Shown here: positions 12,226 to 21,700 of the stretch, piece by piece
Layout of the letters: every line of letters starts with the position of its first letter
How positions within the stretch are numbered: the first letter of the stretch is position 1
From: a virus
Strand: one strand, 5' to 3'
Virus record (IMG/VR): IMGVR_UViG_3300025276_000197
Span: 1-25,851 of that record
DNA length: 25,851 nt
Notes under the pieces: generated by a model
Seen by the model: the letters and a program-made list of their open reading frames with translations, nothing else
The model's database searches: none
Told to the model about the DNA's origin: nothing
Translations under genes and position numbers: made by a program

Positions 12226-15144
12226 ATGAATACAAGAGAATTTTTACAGTGGGTGCTACCCGCTGAAGGGGTATACGTTGCCCTACAATATAATTTAACG
12301 TCTAGCGGGGTACGGCAAACATACTTCGACTCGGTAGATGATCTAGCAGAAGCCACCGAATACTACGACAGTATGGGGCAAGATGTGTACTTTGCTATGA
12401 GTAACTTCAGAAAGAAGGAGACTCGTAAAGGTGAAGATGCCAAACATATTAAGTCGTTCTTTTTAGATTTAGATGTTGGCGAAGATAAGGTAGCTGAACG
12501 CAAGGGCTTTGCCACACAAGATGACGCACTACGTAGGTTAGAAGAGTTCCGCGTGGCGTTAGAACTACCAGAACCTCTTATAGTTAACTCAGGGCGTGGT
12601 ATACATGTCTACTGGGGTCTATCAGAGTCCATACCAGTAGAGCAGTGGAAGGTAGTAGCTGACCAGTTTAAGGCCAAGTGCAGAGAGTTTGGGCTTGAGA
12701 TAGACCCCGCAGTACCTGCTGATATGGCACGGGTTCTTCGTGTAGTAGGTACGCACAATTACAAACCTGAAACCCCCGCACCAGTAGAAGTCATAGGTAA
12801 TGTACCCGATACGGTTAACTTTGACTTCTTTGCCAGTAAGCTGGGTATGGACACGATACCAGTTCCCAAGAAGTACACACCTGCGGATGGCCCAGCTAGT
12901 TTGCGTGACGTACTGATGAGCAACATCAAGTACAGCTTTAGGGGTATATTACTCAAGGCGCAGAACGGTAACGGCTGCGAACAGCTACACCGTATAATTA
13001 AAGGACAAGCCGAAGCTAGTGAGCCAATGTGGAGGGCGGGACTGTCTATTGCTAAGTTTTGTGAAGACAGCGAAGAGGCCGCACACAAAATTTCTAGGAA
13101 GCACGCCGAATACACCCCAGAGCTTACGCTCAAGAAACTAGACCTAATTAAAGGCCCGTACCGCTGCACAACATTCGACGAGAACGAGGCTGGCATATGT
13201 ATGGATTGCCCTAACTGGGGCAAGATAAAATCACCGATTGCTCTGGGGCGTAAGATACCCGAAGCCGAAGTGAACGAAGATGGTAACTACGTTACTGAAG
13301 AAAGTTTTGATGAGTTTGATGAGTTTGGTGAAGATGGGGATGATTATTCAGGAAAAAGTACAGAGTCTTATTCCGGGTTTAGTGTCGATACTTCTACAGA
13401 ACACGTTATACCAGTGTACCCACGCCCTTACTTTCGAGGGATCAACGGTGGTGTGTACATCAAGAACGTAAGTGTCGATGGGGAGGTGGATGAGAGTGTT
13501 ATCTACCATAACGACATTTACATAACCCGCCGCTTATTAGATATAGAAGCCGGTGAAGGTGTAGTTTGTAGGATACACCTACCGCAAGATGGTATACGAG
13601 AATTTACAATGCCACTTACAGCGGTGACTTCAAGAGAAGAATTTAGAAAACAGATGTCCATGCAGGGCGTTGCCGTTTCACGAATAGATGAGTTGATGCA
13701 ATATATGATTACATGGGTAAATGAGTTACAAGCGACCTCCACAGCAGATACAGCACACCGCCAGTTTGGTTGGGTAGACGACGAGTGCAGTGCATTCATT
13801 GTTGGAGATAAAGAAATACGGCCCAACGAGACTCGACATAACCCGCCGTCCACACCTACGGGTGCGTTGATGCCCTACTTGCAGCCGAAGGGTACGTTGG
13901 AAGCATGGAAGGAGATGGCTAATTTCTACGGGACGTTACCAGAGTTAGTCATGCACCAGTACGTTGTATGTACAGCGTTTGGCTCTCCGTTAATGAAGTT
14001 CTTACCGCAGAACTCTTGTGCCTTGCATATACACAGTAGCATCTCAGGGTGTGGTAAGACGGCAGCGGTACGTGTCGCTTCTTCGGTATGGGGTTCTGAG
14101 AAAGCTCTTATGGTAGAAGAGCGTGACACTGACGCTATGAAGTTCAACCGCGCAGAGATATTGCACAACCTACCGTTCTACGTAGACGAGCTGACCAACG
14201 AGAAGAGCGAAAAGCTCAGTGATCTAGCGTATCAGTTGTCTTCTGGGCAGCAACGGGGGCGTATGTCAGGAGGGTCTAACCTTGAACGTGTTCGTGGGGA
14301 ACCGTGGCAGTTCTTGTCTGTGACTACAGGTAACGCCAGTGTTATCGAACGTATATCCGTTGAGAAGCAGCAGCCCAAAGCAGAGGCCCAGCGGATGCTG
14401 GAGTGGAAGGCTAGTAGAGTATTCGACAGCACCGAAGACAAGAAGAAGACCGATGCGTTTGATGTGGCTATCACGGAGAACTACGGGCACGCGGGGATCA
14501 TCTACATACAGTACGTTATGCAGAACTTAGAAAAAGTTAAGCAGATAGTATTTGAGAACCAGCGGCTAATAGATGAAGCGGCGGGGCTTACTTCTGAGAA
14601 CCGCTTCTGGTCAGCCGGTGCAGCTACCACACTATCTGGTGCATATATCGCCAAGCAGCTAGGGCTAATTGACTACGATCTTGAAGCCCTGTTCGCGTGG
14701 ACTGTTAAGCTACTCAAGACAAACTTACAGTCGGTAAGTGATATGGGCGTGTCAGTAGAGCAGACCCTTAATGACTATATGACTGAGAACTACAACAACA
14801 TCCTAATGCTCAAGAGCACCGACGATTTACGTAGTGAGTCTGGCAATGGTCTGGATACCCTTGTTATACCGGATGCTCTACCACGCGGGAGGTTAGTTGC
14901 ACGGTACGAAACGGATACTAAGAAGGCTTATCTTGTACCTAAACCTTTGAAGGCTTGGTGTGCAGCGCAGCAGGTAAACTACGGTGCGTTTGTGGATGGT
15001 CTGATTAAGAACTTAGGTGGAAAACGTGGGTCTATACGGTTGGGTAAAGGTACCCACCTAGAGTTACCGGCGAGTCGGGTCATAATAGTTAATTGTAAGA
15101 CGTTCGATAAGGAAGGACAGGGAGACACGACAGCAGATGAGTAA
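12226..15144 (+). CDS. Primase-helicase: AEP-like primase with DUF927-type ATPase (972 aa)
   Basis: A large replicative protein with two enzymatic parts. The N-terminal primase resembles archaeo-eukaryotic/PrimPol-type enzymes: FFLDLDVGED (D81, D83), SGRGIHVYWG (S122, H127) and EIDPAVPADMARVLRVVGTH (D160, R169). A Cys-bearing segment follows (RCTTFDENEAGICMDCPNW), then a very acidic linker around residues 345-380. The C-terminal half resembles DUF927 helicases, with Walker A ISGCGKT (608-612), Walker B PFYVDELT (D654, E655) and SVTTGN as sensor. It probably unwinds and primes for the family A polymerase. The ATG at 12226 is preferred over an in-frame GTG at 12217 because AGGTG lies six bases before it. 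Confidence 0.92.
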   Translation: MNTREFLQWVLPAEGVYVALQYNLTSSGVRQTYFDSVDDLAEATEYYDSMGQDVYFAMSNFRKKETRKGEDAKHIKSFFLDLDVGEDKVAERKGFATQDDALRRLEEFRVALELPEPLIVNSGRGIHVYWGLSESIPVEQWKVVADQFKAKCREFGLEIDPAVPADMARVLRVVGTHNYKPETPAPVEVIGNVPDTVNFDFFASKLGMDTIPVPKKYTPADGPASLRDVLMSNIKYSFRGILLKAQNGNGCEQLHRIIKGQAEASEPMWRAGLSIAKFCEDSEEAAHKISRKHAEYTPELTLKKLDLIKGPYRCTTFDENEAGICMDCPNWGKIKSPIALGRKIPEAEVNEDGNYVTEESFDEFDEFGEDGDDYSGKSTESYSGFSVDTSTEHVIPVYPRPYFRGINGGVYIKNVSVDGEVDESVIYHNDIYITRRLLDIEAGEGVVCRIHLPQDGIREFTMPLTAVTSREEFRKQMSMQGVAVSRIDELMQYMITWVNELQATSTADTAHRQFGWVDDECSAFIVGDKEIRPNETRHNPPSTPTGALMPYLQPKGTLEAWKEMANFYGTLPELVMHQYVVCTAFGSPLMKFLPQNSCALHIHSSISGCGKTAAVRVASSVWGSEKALMVEERDTDAMKFNRAEILHNLPFYVDELTNEKSEKLSDLAYQLSSGQQRGRMSGGSNLERVRGEPWQFLSVTTGNASVIERISVEKQQPKAEAQRMLEWKASRVFDSTEDKKKTDAFDVAITENYGHAGIIYIQYVMQNLEKVKQIVFENQRLIDEAAGLTSENRFWSAGAATTLSGAYIAKQLGLIDYDLEALFAWTVKLLKTNLQSVSDMGVSVEQTLNDYMTENYNNILMLKSTDDLRSESGNGLDTLVIPDALPRGRLVARYETDTKKAYLVPKPLKAWCAAQQVNYGAFVDGLIKNLGGKRGSIRLGKGTHLELPASRVIIVNCKTFDKEGQGDTTADE

Positions 15145-15445
15145 GACATTTTTAGCAGCGATACATGCCCAGAACAAAGCACTGGAGATGGGTAAAGAAC
15201 GTGGTAAGCGTGCGTACGCAGACGAACCGAACATAACACCAATACCCCGTGTAGTGCGCGGCAAGTTCAAACGTAGCATACCCGACGAAGAGATTATGAA
15301 GGTGTTAGAAGCTCAGAAACGTGGTATGGGTAGGGCTAAGATAGCCAAAGAAACAGGTATGAAACCCGCTTCGGTGTACAACATAACCCGCAGGTACGAG
15401 CTAAAGCATGGTGGGGGGTTCAGGGTCTTAGGTAAAGGTGAATGA
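15137..15445 (+). CDS. Resolvase-type HTH protein (102 aa)
   Basis: The basic N-terminal half (GKERGKRAYADEP, VVRGKFKRS) is followed by a clear helix-turn-helix, IPDEEIMKVLEAQKRGMGRA then KIAKETGMKPASVYNITRRY, of the type found at the C-terminus of resolvases and in transposase-like regulators. The protein ends in a short glycine-rich tail. Its start overlaps the primase stop by 8 bases and its end overlaps the next gene by 8 bases. The HTH resembles that of the protein at 4060-4527. It probably binds DNA; the target is unknown. Confidence 0.75.
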   Translation: MSKTFLAAIHAQNKALEMGKERGKRAYADEPNITPIPRVVRGKFKRSIPDEEIMKVLEAQKRGMGRAKIAKETGMKPASVYNITRRYELKHGGGFRVLGKGE

Positions 15446-15668
15446 CACCGTACTCAAACTGCACGATATAAACCCAGATGGGCTACGTATCGTTGTGGAT
15501 TGGGGCGCTATGGTAGTAGGTAGTTCTATATTCATCCCCTGCGTCAATACAACCGAGGCTATACAGCAGGTTAAGAAGATATGTGTAGCCGGTATGGGTT
15601 GGGATATTGAGGTAAGAACAGTAGTCGAAACACCTTATTTGGGGGTACGTATTTGGCGTACTCTATGA
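15438..15668 (+). CDS. Small phage protein of unknown function (76 aa)
   Basis: Last gene of the + strand module. The start is GTG at 15438, with AGGTAAAG upstream, and overlaps the previous gene by 8 bases. The product begins MNDTVLKLHDINPDGLRIVV and contains GSSIFIPCVNTTEA, then ends GVRIWRTL. Its compact mix of strands and one helix suggests a folded alpha/beta domain. No family recognised. The terminator at 15727 follows. Confidence 0.65.
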   Translation: MNDTVLKLHDINPDGLRIVVDWGAMVVGSSIFIPCVNTTEAIQQVKKICVAGMGWDIEVRTVVETPYLGVRIWRTL

Positions 15669-15680
15669 TACTATCCGCTG

Positions 15681-15719
15681 AGATAAGGTCATCGGTCTCC
15701 TCCCAGTGAAGTCTTATCT
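15681..15719. repeat. Inverted repeat AGATAAG / CTTATCT
   Basis: AGATAAG (15681-15687) and CTTATCT (15713-15719) are perfect complements with a 25-base spacer in the gap between the convergent modules. It may be a protein-binding site or a weak stem. The T content nearby is low. Confidence 0.5.
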
Positions 15720-15726
15720 GCCTTCG

Positions 15727-15770
15727 CCCCCTACCGTGTTGTCCCCTCTACGCGGTAGGGGGTTTCTTCT
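15727..15770 (+). terminator. Intrinsic terminator between the convergent modules
   Basis: CCCCCTACCG (15727-15736) pairs perfectly with CGGTAGGGGG (15753-15762) around a 16-base loop, followed by TTTCTTCT. This is a strong terminator for the + strand operon. The stem can also form in - strand RNA, but the tract after it there is not T-rich. The stop codon of the large - strand gene lies at its edge. Confidence 0.9.
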
Positions 15771-18700
15771 ATAAGAACCCTACGTCATCTACCGCGCTCT
15801 TCATGTAAGGAGATAGCAGCACACCATTGTGCATCTTGGTGGTGGTTGACATGTGCCTACGCATAGATTTCTTTATAGTGTCTCCATCTATAAATAGCTT
15901 GGGATCTATGTATGTGATCTCTTCCTCGTTAAACTCATCCATCTCATCTCGCACCGCATCGGCTGCATCAAAATCACCGAACCTTATAGCTATGTATAAA
16001 CGCTTCAGTAGTTTCTGACGTTTGCTACGTGCAGCAGACTCCATACCTTTTGCAGCGGATGTCTCTTCTATCTCACGGGTGTAGCCAACGGGTGGGAACC
16101 CTAGTATCTGCGTGAGCATGTCACCGCCAGTAATATCGTCGTAGATAGGGTCGCCACGGCGAGTCAAGATACCTTCATCTCTTGGGTATCTGTAAAGACC
16201 TTTATAGAGGTTACGTACAGCACCCGGCATTATAGCTTCGGCACCACGCTCAAACTCTCCGTTCTTCATCTCACCTACCCCTTCTACGGCTCTGGAGAAT
16301 GTACTCCATGCAGGGCCACCTAAGTAGTGTCCAATTGTCTCTTCTGGTGATGGGTCACTGTTAAACCTATCAGCCTCAAATAGCAGGTCAGTAAGTTTAA
16401 CTCGCTGCGATACGTCTAAACCCGTCATTTCAGATAGTAGTCCTTTGTAAAGGACATCGTTATCTAGGTAGCTACGTAGCGCCTCGTCTGCGTCTTCTTC
16501 ATAATCTTCTTGGAGCATGTCGTAAAACATCGACACTACACCGTACAACGGTAAACCTTGTATTCCCGCAAAGAACAAAGCCGACAGGTGTATACCCGCA
16601 AGCTGTTTAAACGCTTGGTTAGCCGCCGCTTTATCTCCCTTATAGTAGCTGTGTACCATCTCATAACCAGTTCTGAGCATGGTGTAGTACATCTGTGCGC
16701 CGTACCCTTTGTACATAAGAGCTACTCGACCAATACCTTCGCGGGCGAGTCTAGGGCCAGTTTCTAACGTAGCACCACCGTTTACCCGTTGAGTGTCAAA
16801 CAAAGCGTCTTCCGCTGCGTTCTGCATTTGCTCTGGTGTAGGCTTCTTACCCTTAGTAACTAGCTTGTTAAGTGCAAGATCATACGCAGCGACCATGATA
16901 GTCTGTCGGTTCATAACTTCTGCGTTATGAAACATTATTGCAGACCAATTAGTTATCTTATCGTAAGCATTTGTTGTGCGGCCTGAGTCATCTACGCTCA
17001 GGGTATCCGCCAAGAACGATGAGGTTAACTCTCCACGTTTAGCGGCAAGCTCTACTAGCGGCTTTATACGCTCCAGTTCTTTTGCTTTTTCATCATCTAG
17101 GTTTAGGTCAGTCCGAACCGAGAAGCTCACGTTGTTATTACTGTCGAGAGTTCTAGTGTAGTAGTTATCTATAGAAGGCGTTGTGTACCTATCACCAAAC
17201 TTTTTAGCTCCTTCAGGGTCGTTGGAGAAACTTTCTTTGGCGTGTGGTACGTAAGAACCCGCATATAACTTACCTGCGTCCTTTATAGCGTTCCAAGCGG
17301 CTTTATGTCCGTACTTACCTGCCAGTATAGGGTACGCAAACAATGGTATCTGTGACAAGTTAACCAGTGCAGACGATGCGTTAAAACCAATAGTCCATAT
17401 AAACGCCACGCGGTTAGCATTTTTAGCGTACTGATCTGCTGGGGGGTTTATAGCAAATTTGCCCCGATCCATCATTTCTTCTATGAGGGCTTTATCACGG
17501 TCATTGTTAAACTCTTTGGTACCCTTGGGGTTTGTAGCTTCTTCTAGCTTGTCCATAATGGTTTGTATCGCGTTACTCCCCCGTAACCTCGCTGTTTGTC
17601 GAGCTAGGTCATACGCTTTAGTTCGGGCAGTTCCGATTGCGTCCATGTCGTAACCCAATTTACCTTCCCGTTTCAGTAATGACTTACTAAAAGACGACTG
17701 AGGTAGAGACTCAATATACAACCTAGCAATTTGTGTGCGAGTTGACTCCGGTATCTTTGAGTTGTTTAACACGCCTAAGACTTGGGCAACAAACGATCCG
17801 GGGGGTGCGTTATTACCTATAAGTTTTTGCATGTTATCAGGTTCAATGACCTCAACATCGTAGCCCATAGCCTCAAACTTTTCTTTGGCTAGGTTACGGT
17901 CTCCCATAGAGCTAAACGTAGGAGTAGCGACTTCCTTGTCCGCGGGGTTCCTAACCGCCAACCAATACTCACCTGCACGGTCTAGGGGAAAGTAAGGGTC
18001 GATGTTGGACAGTTCCATAAGTCTAGCTACTAGCCCGTTTTTAAGGGAATTCTTTATAGGATCTTCTACGTTTAGGGAGTCTATTCGATCTACCAAAGTG
18101 TTTTGCATGTTTTGCTGTAGAGTTTTATAAAGATCTAGTAGATCCACATAGGCACGCCGACCATCTGCACCCATCTCACTGCTGTCGTATATTTTACGTA
18201 GCTCTTTATAGCGGTCTATCTTTAGTTGGCTAGTACCGTCTACAGTGTCTACAGTCTGCTTACCGTACCTATCCGTAGCTTCTTTCAACGATATTGATGG
18301 GTTTACTTCATCAATGGTACTGTCGGTAATAAGTGGCTCAAACTTGTCCATTGTCTCTTTAGATGCTTTTGAAGACCATTCTATAAGAGGATCAAGTTTT
18401 CCTTTAACGAATATCTCCGCTTCATTTAGGAAGCCACGTTGTTCTAATATCGAGACACCCAGTTCTTTTGCAAAAGGGATATTAGCGCCGAAGTCATCAA
18501 ATACCACCGAGTTGTTGGTTGCGCCTAGTAGTCCACGTAAAGCCTTCCGTAAGGGAGGGTTCAGACCCCCAGTGCCAAATACGGCCTTAAAGTCACGCTT
18601 GAGCTTCGCCCGCCCCTCTTTCTCAGTAAGGTTTGACTTTACCGATGCTATTTCCTTACCGACCTTAGCAACACCCTCCTTAGTGGAGTACGCGGGTACA

Positions 18701-21700
18701 TTCGGCAGACCACGCATCGCTATGCCGGGGGCTAAGATCGCTTCTATGAGGCGGTTCGCTTCGGCTTGTGCTGTGCCACCGAGCCTGTCGAATCCAAAGA
18801 ACTTAGCAATTATTTCTTGGAATTTTTGCCATGCGCTAAACGGCCCACCCTTCGGATTGATTCTAGCTAAGTCACGTTGGAACTCTGGGTTGCTGTACGC
18901 TTCAGCTACAAACTCGGCTAGGTTAGTAGTACCGTAAGGTTTGTATTCCCCATACGTAGCCTTAACATCTTCATATAGTTTGTTAAGACGTTTGACCGTA
19001 GCACTTTGCGGGTTGGTTTCTATCTCCAACAAAGTGGCAGCGTGAGCCATTTCGTGCAGGAACGTGTAGGCGTTAATCCCAGTTCTCTGGTTTAGGAGTA
19101 TTGCGTTATCGGCACCCACATAAAGCCCCGCAGGTAATTCGCCGTTTCTTTCTTTAGCGAATAGCTTACTTAGGTTAGCTGCCTCACCTGCCGTCATACT
19201 GGCTGGGTTATCGTTGCTGGGGTCTACAAGAAACAACTTAGTAGTACCAACGTACTTTATTAACTTCTTAGCAACACGGCGTGCGCGTCTGTCAGGTGTT
19301 GTTTTACTTAACGCCTCTAACGCACCCTTAACATCTCCTGTGTATAAAGCTCTGACTACCGAAGCCTCTAGGGGGGTATCAATCTCCTGTGGCTTACCGC
19401 TGGTTCCGAATATACCGAAGGTTGGTACTTCAGTACCGTAAGCACCTTTGATTGTTCGCGTACCTAAAGACGCTTCAGTGGCTTTCTCTGCCGCTAAGAT
19501 GTCGTTTGCTTCTGGCAGCCCAACGTCTTGTTCCTCACGTATCTCATCTACCCTAGCTTTGTCTTCGTCACTCTTTGGTTTTATTTTTGCTCTTACGGCA
19601 GGAGTAGTAGGAGAACTAGCTTTTTCTGGGGCGGTAGCGGCTACGGCAGCGTCAAACCTACCCTCTTCGATACGGCCCAAGATCTTAGTAACGCCTTCAT
19701 CTATCTCTGACTCAGACTCTACCGGCTTGGTATCTGTTGGTGTTTCTCTTACTTCCTTGGCGGTTCGCTCACGCTTGGGTACGGCGTTTACTTCTTTACG
19801 GGCTAGGGATGTTAACTCTGCCAGCCTAGCCTTTTGCTTCTTATTTTTCTTTGGTAGGGCAACAAGGTCTAGGAATTCTGTAGCTAAGGCATCTTTACGT
19901 GTTTCTTCAGTTAGTGGAGCAGACTCTGTTCTTGCTCCAGCAGCAGTTCGTCCAGTGCCTCGTCTAACATCTCCCACTGTTCTTGTGACAGGTGTGACAG
20001 GTTCCACGGTATTCGGACTGACTGCTCCGTCTCCCAAGCCTTGTAGATCAACGACATCGCTTGCTCTATCTCTTGCTGCGACAGGTTTTCTTTTGGTTGC
20101 GGTAGGTAGAACACGTTGCTTGGTCGATACGCCATCAGGCTCTCCTTGCAGCAGATTGTCGATATTGGTTTGTAACGCTCTTGAGCCTCTATTTCTGCCG
20201 TATGTAACCAGCCGCTCTCGCACAGTTACAGGTAACGGGTTCCCAGTTCTAGGGGAAACAGCAGAGTCATCTAAAAGAGCACCTTCTGGTATTTCTTGCC
20301 TTATAGGTGCGCTCGCCGGGACTGCTAAAGAATCTAGTGTCTGAGAAGTTATACGTACAGGTTCTGGTGTAGGTTCAGGTGTAGGGGCTATCTCTGACTC
20401 CACTCTTGTGCGGCCTGTTTTAGCGTCTTCCGCTATAGCAAGTTCGGTGGGAAACAGGTCTGGTTGTTCTCGTTGAGCAATTGCGTCACGTTCACGAGCC
20501 GTCCGCACTTCAGCTTCGGGCATATCACCCATAATAGCTTCTTCAGCGTAATACGCGGCATCTCCCTGTCTCCGCGTCCTATCATCTACAGCGTCAACTA
20601 ACTTTTGCTGCTGCTCAGTACGCGCTTCGCCTTCGGAGGCAACCGTGATAGTTTCGCCTTGAGGTGCAGGTAGTCCTTGTAGTTGTGGGCCTACTTTCTC
20701 TGGCTCTAATCCCGGCAGTGGTTGTTGAGTTGCCGTTTCAGTAGCAGGGGTAACGCCACGAGCAGCGTCCACGAGAACCTTCTTTTCAGCCCTAGTTAAA
20801 TCTTGGTTTCTAAATGCAAACTGTAGTTGTTGTTCTTCAGATAGAGTAGCTACACCATCAAAGGAATCGGTATCCAGACCTTCAAATAGTCTAGCTTTTA
20901 TCGCTTCTGCGTCTTCTGTGGTGGGCTGAACACCGGCTTCTTGGGCCAATACTTCTTCAAGCGCAGCAAGTTCTGCGGGGGCTAAGGCTTGTGCTCTCTT
21001 TGCTATTTTTTGTTGTTGCTTGGCGGTTAGTTCGTTTAACGGCTTACTACGAGCAGATGCACTAAACCCTTTAAATACACGCGCACGTACTTCTTCTACG
21101 TCAACCGAATCTTCTGGTAGGTCAACAGTTTGGTCGGCTCTAGGCACTTCATCTAGTTCAAGCTGCGTACCTGCTGGAGCCATAGCGTCAGCCAACTGCT
21201 CATCAGAGAATGCTTTTAACTGAGCATCCATAGCTGTATCAATTTCTTCGGTAACAGGAAGAGACATTCCCGGTAATACATCTTGACTCAACGGCCCGTC
21301 TACAGGTGTGACAGGTTCCACGGTATCCATAAGGGCATCTCTCTCAGCCCTAGTTAAATCTTGATTTCTTAGTAGTAACTCTGCCCGTTGCTCTTCAGGT
21401 AGGGCAGCTACACCATCAAAGGAATCGGTATCGAGACCCTCAAATAATCTAGCTTTTACTGCTTCTACGTCTACTTCCGCTGGTTCCTCACCTAAAGGAA
21501 ACATCTCGCTCTGAGTACCTATCGGAGCATCTTCAGGCATACCTTCAGTTTTTGGTGCAGGAGGTGTTGGTTTTATGTCGCGTGCGCGTCTGCCAAGGAA
21601 CAGGTCAAGGACACCACCGGCTATACCACCGAATGTAGCGGCTTCTCCAGCACCAGCAAATATCTCGACAGCTTCGTTGTACTGCCGTTCGTTAAGGTTC

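Noticed and set aside
18245-18937. 230-codon + strand frame opposite the giant gene
   Set aside because: Antisense shadow of a conserved helical region; no SD, no domain.
19448-20344. 298-codon + strand frame opposite the giant gene
   Set aside because: Low-complexity Ser/Ala/Val sequence mirroring the main gene; no initiation signal or recognisable motif.
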